Source of the DNA: Hirsutella rhossiliensis
Taxonomy: Eukaryota > Ascomycota > Sordariomycetes > Hypocreales > Ophiocordycipitaceae
Length of the DNA stretch: 64,000 bases
NCBI RefSeq assembly: GCF_020360975.1
Contig: NW_025408668.1
Span: forward strand, 5,642,001-5,706,000
Reading direction: 5' to 3'
Shown here: positions 52,499 through 62,355 of the stretch, piece after piece
Layout: each line of letters begins with the position of its first letter
How positions within the stretch are numbered: the first letter of the stretch is position 1
The notes under the pieces: generated by a model
What the model saw: only the letters and a program-made list of their open reading frames with translations
Told to the model about the DNA's origin: nothing
Databases searched by the model: none
Made by a program: the position numbers and the translations under genes

Positions 52499-52885
52499 GC
52501 GGCAGCAACCGCTTTCCCTCCTTCCCTTCCCCTTTGTTTGCACACACACCCATTTTCTCTTACCCGACTCGGCCGGGCGGAGGGTGCTCTCCGGAACCGG
52601 CCCTGTGAGGCCAAAACGAAAGACATGGCTGTCGCGCCTGAACGTCCCGCTGACGGGCAGCAGGCTGAGCAAAGAAGCGCCTTTGAGCCGATGAAATGCT
52701 GAATGGTGGATTGTTTACGTTCTGTGGAAGGGGCAGAAGACGCGGATTGGTACTCGTTTCGTTTCGCGTATTGTGGGCCTACTCCGCGATAGTAGACTTC
52801 CAGCAGCTCAGCACGTCCTGTGCCCCGTCTCGGGGACCTGAGCGACCTAAAGGTCGCTGGACGGAAAATACAATAATAATAATAA
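52499..52885 (+). other. LINE 3' UTR with (TAA)n tail
   Basis: Non-coding, with a pyrimidine-rich run and a short cacacacac tract near 52,500-52,560. It ends in two hairpins and the tail caataataataataa (52,871-52,885). No poly(A) signal stands out. Confidence 0.8.
52823..52858 (+). other. two 3' terminal hairpins of the LINE
   Basis: ccccg-tct-cgggg at 52,823-52,835 and agcgacct-aa-aggtcgct at 52,841-52,858, both perfect stems, lie just before the TAA tail. Some LINEs use such 3' structures for recognition by their own RT. Confidence 0.6.
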
Positions 52886-52899
52886 TTAGAAAGCTAAAG
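52886..52899. repeat. right TSD of LINE
   Basis: Second copy of ttagaaagctaaag, identical over 14 of 14 bases. Confidence 0.95.
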
Positions 52900-55800
52900 T
52901 TCTAAGCGCCTTAATCAATACTAGGTTTAAAGGAAACCTTATTACTAAAAGATATATAAACGTATATAGGCTTAAAATCCTATTAATAAGAGTATTAACG
53001 ACGGCGTATACTAGGTCCCTTATAAATATAGTTAGGGATATAGAGACTAATCTCTATCTAAGTATAGTTTAGATACTAATCTATCTTTATATTATACTAG
53101 ATAAAGTCTTAGTCCCTTTTATCCTAAGCATACTATTTATTAAAGCGGCGTATATATTATTTAATTATTCTTTAAGGAACGGCGATATATAGGTTAAATA
53201 TTAAATCGGTACTATTTAAGTAGTTACGCTAGTAGTAGGAGCTAATAAATAAGAGCTTTTAAATAAATTTAATATAGTAAAATCCTTTTAGACTATAACC
53301 TTAATAGTTAATAAAGATATATATAAAAGACTAAAGCTTAAGGAGACTATATAGGAAATAGCTACCTAGCTCCTAAGAAATTTTTTTAGGCTTTAGTAAT
53401 AGAATTTAAAGAAGATAACCTAAGAGCTACCTAATAATTATAGAGAGAACCTATTATAGATACCCTAATAGCTAAGATTCTCTTACTAAGAGGTAAGATC
53501 CTTAGTTATAAAAGGGGCGCTAACTAAGTCCTTAACCTAGCTTATACTAGCGTAAAAGAGCCCTTAATAGTACTAGTATAATAGTAATTAATTATAGATA
53601 AAGGAAATAAGGCGATTCTAGCTATTAGATCTAAAATAGTAAAAGAGATTATTAAAGTTATAGTTATAGAGGCTATAGGAGAATTTAAGAAAAATATTAT
53701 TAAAGCTAAAAAGAAGTTTAGAAAGATCTAGAAGGTTAAAGTTAATATAGGGAGGAAACGACCTATTAGATTATATAATCTAAGAGTTAATACTCTCTTT
53801 AAAAGAAAAGTAAATAAGATTAACTTTATTAACGATACTTTATTAAACGGCTCGACGCTAAAAGGGGACCCTAACTAAAAGAAAACTAAATAAAATACCG
53901 TTAAAGATAAGATATAGCTTAGACCCTACCTAGAATACTTAATAGGAAAATTCTTAAGTATATAGAAAGGAAAGCGGCTAATATAAGAAAGACTTAAAGT
54001 AATTTATAAATACTTTAAGGGCTTTTTTTTAAAAGTAAAGATCTAGATCTTTAATAGTATTTTATTTAATAGGGAAGTAGTATTATCCTAGGACTTTATA
54101 AAAAGAGGTAAAGTCGACCTAGCTATAGCCCCCTTATAGGTTATTAGGATAATAGAATATAAGGTATAGTAAGTAGCCTTAATCCTAATCCTAAAAGTAA
54201 TAGAGTAGAAAGTTATCGATATCCTTAAAATTAGACTAGAAATAAGAGTCCTTAAAAAAGGGTATAAGCCTTATAAGAACCCCTTTTTCTTAGTAGTAAA
54301 GAAAGATGGAGGACTATACTTAATTAATTCTACTATATATATAAATACCGTTATAATAAGAGATATAAACCTACCGCTAAAAATAAATAAGTTTAGTAAC
54401 TACTTTTTAATATATAAGATCCTTTCCCTCCTAGACCTTTTTTTAGGCTATAATTAGATCCCTCTTAATATTAAAAGCTATAACTTAACGATATTCGCAA
54501 TACTTATTAGCCTCTTACGTATATATATACTCCCTTAAAGAGCTACGAACTTAGTTAGCTAATTTATAAGGATAATATAAAGAATCCTATAAGACCTTAT
54601 ACTAAATATCTATAGGAATTTCCTTAATAATATAGGTATTAAAGGGCTTAATATAACGTATAATAATAAAGAGGTAGCGCTAAGAGTAAGGAGATTTATC
54701 TTTAAATACCTTATTAACCTTAATAAAGTCTTAGTTAACGTTAAACTCTTTAGTTATATAATTATAAGGGCTAAATCGAAATTCTATTAGTAAGTAACTA
54801 AAGTTATTAGTTATATCTATAGAATAAATAGAAGGTGCCCTATAAAAGCTAAAGTTATTAAAATTAAGGAATAAATAAGATACCTTAATATAATATATAT
54901 TAAAGCTTTCCTTAATATTATAGGATACTATTAAATTAAGATTAAATAGTTCGCTGTCTTAATAAAACCCCTTATAGACCTACTAAAGAAAGAAGTCTAT
55001 TAAGAATAAGGAGATAAATAAGTAAAAGTAATAGCTGCCTTTAAGGAAGCTATTACTAATCTAGTCTTTTTAGTATCCCTTAACGTTAGCTTAAGAAAAG
55101 GAGATATTATTCTAATATATAATGCTAGTTTACTTAGCTAGGGGGCAGTCTTAATATAAATCGTTAATAGAAAGAGGCGCCTTATAAGGTTCGAAAGTAA
55201 AACGTAGTTACTAGTAGAAACTAAATATAATATAATAAAGAGGGAGTATAGGGCTATATTAAGTACGCTTAAGAGACTAAGAATATACCTATATAGCGTA
55301 TATTTTATCTTAGAAACTAATATATAAGTCTTAGTCGATTAACTAAAAGGTGCCCTTAAAGACGTCCTTAGAGGTATAATAACTCGCTAAATAAGCTATA
55401 TTTTCCTCTTTAACTTTACTATATTATATATTAAAGGCAAGAAAAATAGTATAGCTAATAGACTCTTAAGAAAGCTTAAAGGACCTTCTAATATATTAAA
55501 TAAGGAAATAAAAGGCGATATTAAAGAATTTATAGACTTTTACTTAAATATAGTATAAGGGACTAAGCTATAAAGGGACTACTTAAAGGAATCGAGGATA
55601 ATTATAGACTTCCTTTAAACGTTAAAACGGCTAGAGGGCCTTTCTAAAGAAGACTATAAGAAGCTACGTTTAAAGAGTTTAAATTTCTACGTTAAAGATT
55701 AAAAGCTTTAGTAACTCCCTAAGAAGGAAGAAAGGGGACCTATACTAGTTATAAACGACCTAAAAAAATAGAAAAGGATTATCGTAAAGTACTATATATA

Positions 55801-57500
55801 AATAGGATATAAAGGACGATAAGTTATATATATATTTATAAAAAATAGGTATTAGTAGGCTAGCCTTTAAAATAATATTTATAGTATAATCCCTTTTTAT
55901 AAAGAATGCTAATACTTTATAACTAAGAGACCTTAGGAAGTTATAACCGCGACTACGCTTAGCTACCCTATAAGTAAGATTTACTTTAATAGCTAGTATA
56001 TACTATCTAATTATAAGTATTTATACCTTATAAAAGTATAAGACGACCTTATTAAATAGGTAGAAGTAACCTTAGTTAAAGAAATTACTATAAGAGCTAT
56101 AACTAAATTTATACTCTTTATTATTTATAAGTATAGCGTAATACTATATACTATAATCGATAAAGGGCCTAAAATAAAGAAAGACTTTAAGTATATCTTA
56201 AAGGATATAGGTATTAAAGTTATTTAAACTTTAGTATATAATCTAAAAGTAAACGCGGTAGTAAAATAAGGGTACTAGAGGTTAATAATAATACTTATAA
56301 AAATAGTAGAGAAAAAAAGTAAGTAGATTAATACCTTAACTAAGTAATCCTTATAGACTAAATAGTAGTTAAAGAGTCTTATAGAATATTAGCTTTCTAC
56401 TTACTATATAGATAGGAACCGGTACTACCTCTTAAGGTAGAATACTTAACTTAGCGACTAATTAACTAAAATAAAGTAAAAATAAAAGAAGAATTATTTA
56501 AAGTATAAGTATAAGTTTTAAAAAAGAAAGAAAAAGATATAAAAGAAGCTAAGAAAAGAGTAATAAGATATTAAAATCGATTAATAAAGAGGACGGATAA
56601 AGCTAATAAGTATATAATAAGGAAAGAAAGCTTATAACTTAGAGACCTTATCTTACTATTTAATATAAGATAATTAAATAATCTAAGAAGGTAAGCTAAG
56701 TATTAAATAAGGTAGAACGGTCCCTTTTAAGTAGTATCGCGCTCGGAGTAGTCTAAAGTATATAGGATTAAGACTCTAGATAGAATTATACTTAATAAGA
56801 GAATCTTAAGAGAGTATTTAAAGAAGTTTAAAAAGGATAAGGAAGGTTAATAGTACTTTACTAAGGATAACTAATTACTTTAAAATAAGATTACTCTTAA
56901 TAAGAAGAGGAAGGAAGAAATAATAAATAAAGTAGATAATTTACTACTCTTACTAAGTAGAGAAGCCTTAGATTAAATAGTACTATAGTTATAATAACTC
57001 CTTAATAAACCTTAGAAAGATTAAAGCTAAGAAGAGGAAAAAGAGCGACTATAAATACCTAAGAAAGGCCTAAGGTATACGATTAAGGTTTAGCTATTAT
57101 AACTTAGTAGAGTAAAAAAGGATCTTTATATAGAAGCCTTAAAGACGCTAATTTAATAAGAAAAAAAGGAGGTAAAAGGAGCTAGGAAGGAAAAGGTAGT
57201 AAAGATAAAAATCTATAACTATCGTAAGAAGCACGCTAGACTCTAACTAGTAACTAAGGCACTATCTAACTATTTAATCGAAGGACGACTATAGTAGCCG
57301 AGATATTTATAAGCGCCTTACTTACTACCTTATTATTTTAAATTTTCTATTTAAAGCTCCTTAAGTAAATAAAGATAATATTTCCTACCCTTCCTTAATA
57401 ATAACCTACCCTTTACTACCTTAAAGAAGATAAATAGAGATATAGGTAAATAATAAAGTAAGAAAATAAATATTCTTACTACTTACTTTCTTTAAGAATA
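52900..57500 (+). pseudogene. G4 pol relic (protease end, RT, RNase H, integrase)
   Basis: Protease loop near 52,913. RT: K-K-D-G-G-L-Y-L-I-N near 54,299, L-L-D-L-F-L-G-Y-N near 54,429, L-P-x-R-A-T-N near 54,533, and the catalytic box F-L-N-N-I-G-I-K-G at 54,620-54,646, where both Asp read Asn. The family form FLDDIGVKG is typical of one group of fungal gypsy elements. RNase H: Y-N-A-S-L-L near 55,122. Integrase from about 55,700 with I-I-D-K-G-P near 56,155. A very basic Lys/Arg/Glu-rich tail extends to about 57,250. Not functional. Confidence 0.8.
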
Positions 57501-57540
57501 GGATTTTTTACTTTATAGATAAAGACGTTTATTCTTTATT

Positions 57541-57850
57541 ATAAAGGGGGAGACTAATAGTAGCGAAAATAAATACGCTTATAAGATAAATTTTAATATA
57601 TTTTCGACTTACTAAATTAAACGTATATAACCTTAAAAGAAAAACTTTTACCGCTAAAAATAGCGACTAAATAAAGCTACTTACTCTTAGTAAACCTACT
57701 ATAGACTACTATAAAGTAAACTTAATAACTATTTAATTATTACTTAAGAGAGAGCTTATTAAGCCTATATAATCTCTTTTTAAGTAAAATAAGTATAAGG
57801 TTAATTTCCTCCCCTTCCTTTAAATCCTTAGTAAAACTAAAGGGATTAAG
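57541..57850 (+). repeat. G4 polypurine tract and presumed 3' LTR start
   Basis: The tract ataaagggggagacta is followed by taatagtagcg, where an LTR should begin. No second copy exists in the window, so its right end cannot be defined; 57,850 is a guess. Confidence 0.45.
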
Positions 57851-57949
57851 GATATTATAAAGAAGATAAAGGGCGGTCTTATTACTAATATACTTATTAT
57901 AAAGTTTATTAGTCTTAAGGTCGGTATAGAAATTATAACTATATATATA

Positions 57950-58640
57950 GTTAGTAAATCTATTAAGGTCGTAAGTAGCCTTATACTATTTAAGGAAGTA
58001 CCGCTATTTATAAATAAGCGCCTTAGTCGAATCCTAAATATAATTAGCGTAAGAGCCGCTAGTAGTACTTAAAAGAGAGATATACTTATAAAAAGGAAAT
58101 ATAATATACTTATAGGTAGAAGTTATAGTTATTTAATAAGTTTAAATATACCCTTAATAAAAGTAAGGATTATAAGTTCCGTATAAAGTAATTAAGACTA
58201 CTTAAGAGTATTTATATTACTTTAAACTAAGCTAAGAAAAGAAATATCCGCGTAAATAAGCGATTTCTATAAGGATATAGGTTACTAGCCGACGTTTATA
58301 ATAAAGGGTATAAAAGACGATTTAATTATACCGACTTAGCGTGCTCTTAAGAAAGTAAGAGAAAAGAGAGTAACCGCGTACTTTAATCTTAATAGTATTA
58401 AGAGCTTTTAATAAAACCTATAACTAAAAGGTAATTTCTATATAAATTAAAAACCCTTAGTAACCGATATTATTTTAACTATAGACCTAGGTCTTAAAGT
58501 AACTATAGATTTATAAAAGAAAATAGTTAGAGCGAGCTAAGCGAGATTAAATAAGTTAGATAGTTATTACTTAAAAGTACTTTATATAAAGAGGAAAGAC
58601 CTTAGTATAATAATTCTAAGTAAGAAGAGTAGTAGTAATA
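57950..58640 (+). pseudogene. unrecognised coding relic
   Basis: A frame interrupted only by TAA/TAG. It contains V-T-D-I-I-L-T-I-D-L-G-L-K-V-T-I-D-L near 58,460-58,513 and continues R-L-N-K-L-D-S-Y-Y-L-K-V-L. The I-D-L/P-G pattern recalls actin/RuvC-fold nucleases, but I see no second or third catalytic motif and do not assign it. It lies between the G4 3' end and a purine-rich tract. Confidence 0.4.
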
Positions 58641-58729
58641 AGGGAAGGTTATAGAAGAGTAGTTAAAGAGAGGTTAACGATATTTAATAGCTCTTTAGTT
58701 TTAAGTTTAGCGGTCTTATAAGATATAAT

Positions 58730-58860
58730 AAGGAAGAAGAGGTAGTCGTAAAAGGAGAAGATAAAAGGTAGCGGTCTAAAGAAATAAAGAAGATAGAGGA
58801 GAGAAGAGGAAGAAGAGGAATAAAAAGAATAAAGAGGAGAAGAAAAAGGTAGAGATTAAA
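58730..58860 (+). repeat. purine-rich tract
   Basis: About 130 bases, mostly A and G (repeated aggaagaag and aaagaagat words). If translated it would be Lys/Glu/Arg-rich. It may be the coding tail of the preceding relic. Confidence 0.5.
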
Positions 58861-59000
58861 TAGCTTCTTAATTAATAACTAGTAAAAGAAGCTATTTAAG
58901 CGTAACCCTTAAATACGCCTAAGACCCTACCGCTATAAAGGCTAGCTAAAGCAACTAATAACCGCGCGCTTTAATAACTATTTATTCCTCTCGCTATACC

Positions 59001-59050
59001 CTCCTTCTTCCTTCCTTCTTCTTCCTTTTATATATATATATATATATATA
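59001..59050. repeat. pyrimidine tract followed by (TA)n
   Basis: ctccttcttccttccttctt and similar at 59,001-59,030, then about ten TA units to 59,050. The TA run could be a RIPed CA repeat. Confidence 0.7.
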
Positions 59051-59219
59051 CTCCGCACGCTTCCTTACTTATAATAATCCCCTTTACTAATATAACTCTT
59101 ATATATATATATAATACCCTCTTAGCCTCTTAGCGTTATAACTTAAAACTACTTACCTTAACTATTTAATCTTATCTTCTCTCTCTCTTTTGCTTACTCT
59201 ACCCTTTTCTAAGATATAG

Positions 59220-62000
59220 CGGCGAACCTAAATAGTATCTTAAGCCTAGCTATAAACCTCCCTAAGAATACCGCTATCTTCTTTAGCGCACTACTATTTA
59301 GGAGTAGGAGCTTTATTTTACCTACTTACTACGGCGAAGTTAAAGTAAAAGGCGGCAGAGGGCTCTTTTACGCTAAAGATAAGGAAAAGTTCGTAAACTA
59401 AGACTAATAAGACGTTTATAGGTAAAAGTAACCTCCTTAGTATATCTATAAAGATCGTTAGTACTTAATACTAATAAGCCTTATTAAACGGCGGGATATT
59501 ACTTTTAAAGACGCTTAAATAATATATAAGGGCGTTAAAAAGATAAATAGATTTACTAGGAATAAGGCTTACTAGGAAGAGTATATTATCGATATATATA
59601 ACTTTCTCTATAAAGCTATTAATAAATAATAAGCTATAAGCTTTAGCTTTAGCGTAATAATTAAGATCTTAATAAAAGGTATTAAGAACGTAGTATACCC
59701 CTTACCTTACCTATTATTAGTTTATACCGACTACTAAGGGGAACCTATCGAAGATATAGAAAATAGATATATAAAGTACTATAAATACCTAAATAATAGG
59801 GAGTATTTAATTAAGTTTACTACTCCTACCTTTAACCTTAGTCGCTTTATATATAAATAAAGGTATATAACTAGAGTTATTAACTTTTTAGTAAGACTAA
59901 ATAAAAGGGGACTTTACTAAGGAGCGTTCTTTTAAGACTATAAGAAAGGAAACTTAGTTGTTTTTAATACTTAGAAAGAAGGATAGTATACTAGACTTTA
60001 TATATTCCTATAAGTATAGTAGTAGTTTCTTTATATCCTTTAAGTTCCTTATAACTTTACCTATATACTAGTCCCTTATACCGCTTAGTAGGAAGGGTAA
60101 GAATATAGCTACTTAGCCTTAATAATAATCTAATACTAGGTTAAAAGTATAGTTAAGCTATACCTTAAGATAATTAAGTAGTAATACTTAAAAGTTAAAG
60201 TAATTTTAGAGTAAAGGTATAGGGTAATATAAGAAGCCTTATAGATAGATAAAATCTTATACTAAGACTAGTATTTCTTTAAGCTAAATAAGAGGATAAG
60301 TATAAAAGGCTATATCGATAGGCTAATATATAAAATCTAAGCTATCGCGGCGAATAAACTTAATTATATATAAGCGATATTATAAGGTAGTAGAGTTTCC
60401 TAGTAGTTTAATAGTAGGGTTAAACGACTATAAAGGATACTATTTAATTAAGGTTTAATAACTTTTAGCGGAGTCTTTCTTATAAGGATTCCTAGGTATA
60501 AACGGATTTATTAATATAACTATATTATTCTAAGAGATTAAGAAGAATAAGACCTCTAGGAAGTCCTAGAGGTAGTTAACCTTTAAGATAGGCCTAGTAA
60601 ATAGAAACTACTAGTTTAAAGAGATATAAAACTAGCTTATATAATAAAGAGAGTAAGAAAAGAGCTAACTATACTAGCTACCCTTATAGAGTAACCTAAC
60701 CTAATCGCTTAAGCTATACGCGGTTTCTTTATAAAACTCCTCCTTAAAAAGACCCTTAACTATTTAATTATACTAATAGGAATTAAGAATAAGCCTAGAC
60801 CTTTATTACCTTAAGCGTTAACTAAATTAAGCTCCTTATCTAAACTAAGTAGCTTTTCCTTAAGTAGCCTTAAGATAAGATCCCTACCTTAGAATCTATA
60901 AAAGAGAGAGCTAAGCGCCCTTACTAGTTCCTTTATTTATATAGAAATAACGCTTTTATTTTTCCCCTTAGATATATAGCTAATTAGGCCTACTCCTCGC
61001 CTACTATTAACGACCCCTTTAAATATATAAAGGAGTAAAAAACTTATAACTATACCCCCGCTAATAGCCTAATAAGAAGCTAGTAGGGAAGAAAGGTAGA
61101 TAGCGCGGCTACTAACTTACCTTAGGACTTTAAAATTACTAGGCGCTTAGTTAATTACCTTAAGGCTAAAGACTTTAGTAACGCTTATAGCGCGCCCTAT
61201 TACTCCCTAAAAACGAAGTATAGTAATAGCCTCTTTAGCTATAGTCCCTATAGGGTTTATACTAAGCTTTAAACCCTCTTAGGTTAAAGGAGTTAAAAAC
61301 CTAGGAATATATTAGAACTACTGCTAGGATATTAACGACTATAATTCTATATATTTATATAGGACTACTAGCGACGCGATAATAACTAGTCTATAAGACT
61401 TTATAGCTTATTTAATTTAGCTATACCTAAAGTAATAGACTAGTAAAGATATTAACTACTTTATTTCCTTAACGCCCCTAAGAATAATAAGCGCGAATAC
61501 TTAAGAGTATATATAAAGGGTAGTAAATAATTATTTAAAGAAGGAAGTATATAAGTAAAGATAAGAAAGAGCTAAATAAGTAGCTTATAAGTAAAAGGAG
61601 GAATAAATAATATAAAGGGAAAGGATTATAGTAAAGGAGAAAAGTTCTATTAATAGTTTATTTACTTACTTATATACTTAAGAAGAGAGCCTTACCTATT
61701 ATTATCGCGCTCTTTCTATTAGTATCTTAAGTCGGAAAGTTACTAGGGAGGAGTTTAATAAGTAAGATTATACCCCTATAGATATTAGCCCGTTAAAGGG
61801 ATAAGACCCTTAATACTCCCCTTCTAACTTACTTCTAAGTATACTTAAAAGCGTTATAAAGACCTCGATTATTTAATTAAGTATCTTCGATAATTATAGT
61901 TAATTTAAATTTTTATTTTTCCCCTTTAAAGTAAAGACTATTAGTTATGCGACTTTAATAAAGATAAAGAGGTATAAAGTAAAGAAATCTTTAAGACTTA
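59220..62000 (+). pseudogene. large unrecognised coding relic (about 900 codons)
   Basis: Plus-strand frames with TAA/TAG at plausible Gln/Trp positions and little else broken. Readable stretches: L-P-T-Y-Y-G-E-V-K-V-K-G-G-R-G-L-F-Y-A-K-D near 59,320-59,385; F-S-F-S-V-I-I-K-I-L-I-K-G-I-K near 59,650; L-Y-R-T-T-S-D-A-I-I-T-S-L near 61,350; and a Lys/Glu/Gln-rich coiled region near 61,500-61,640. At least one frame change is likely around 60,450-60,600. I recognise no family. It sits next to the right LTR of G2-C but antisense to it. It may be a DNA-transposon protein, a captured gene or an accessory retroelement ORF. Confidence 0.45.
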
Positions 62001-62126
62001 TATTTATAACCTAAGGCCCTTAAAGCTATATATAGGACCGATAATTAAATAATTATATAGTTAATTACTCTATTAATCCTTAGCTATATACTACGTATAC
62101 TTTAGGTATATACCCTTATCCCTATT

Positions 62127-62355
62127 AAATTAGGTAGTAGAGATAGCTAGAGGTACTACGCTATATATATTATATTCTCCTTATTATAAGACTAAAGCTT
62201 ATAAGAAGAGGGATTTCTCTTCTTTAATTAAAGTAGTAAGTAGTCTATAACTTATAATTAAGGTAAGTATAATTCCCTACTAATACCCTAGTAATATATT
62301 AATACTATATACCTAAGTACTTTATTAGCTTATATCTCTTAGTAGTACTCTTATA
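62127..62355 (-). repeat. G2 LTR, copy C right (partial, about 229 bp)
   Basis: Matches the outer 229 bp of the 257-bp LTR and ends cttata at 62,355, directly before the TSD cttta. The inner ~28 bp are missing or too altered, as if another insertion or deletion occurred there. Confidence 0.8.

Larger units (their letters stand above)
51601..52885 (+). mobile_element. 5'-truncated RNase H-bearing LINE (Tad/I-like), not RIPed
   Basis: A 1,285-bp island of normal composition, full of CA and TG. It contains the C-terminal end of a LINE ORF2, a 387-bp 3' UTR and a (TAA)n tail, and is flanked by a 14-bp TSD. 5' truncation, variable-length TSD and a simple-repeat 3' tail are hallmarks of target-primed reverse transcription. 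RNase H-containing non-LTR elements ending in short repeats belong to the Tad/I group; the exact clade was not tested. Confidence 0.93.
49373..57850 (+). mobile_element. G4, gypsy element split by a LINE
   Basis: The plus strand carries gag, protease, RT, RNase H and integrase in Ty3/gypsy order, a purine tract at 57,541-57,554 (aaagggggaga) and a presumed 3' LTR beyond. The 5' LTR is missing: 49,373 directly follows the G1b LTR. Interrupted at 51,586/52,900 by the LINE. The right limit is not certain. Confidence 0.7.
36710..62355 (-). mobile_element. G2 copy C insertion with nested elements (25.6 kb)
   Basis: Bounded by minus-strand G2 LTRs (36,710-36,966 and about 62,127-62,355) and by the TSD cttta, and sitting inside copia-3. 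Its own sequence is recognisable only on the left (LTR, antisense ORF, end of integrase to 40,207) and in the right LTR. The rest is later insertions and unrecognised DNA. Confidence 0.75.

Noticed and set aside
52696..52905. Plus-strand open frame of 69 codons
   Set aside because: It runs through the LINE 3' UTR, hairpins and TAA tail into the TSD; no coding character.
48903..57850. 48,903-49,372 as the 5' LTR of G4
   Set aside because: It follows a G1-type purine tract and integrase end, and its start does not match the sequence after the G4 purine tract at 57,556.
58460..58640. TnpB/Fanzor-type RuvC nuclease
   Set aside because: Only a loose I-D-L/P-G-L phrase is visible; no later Glu/Asp motifs or zinc ribbon could be identified.
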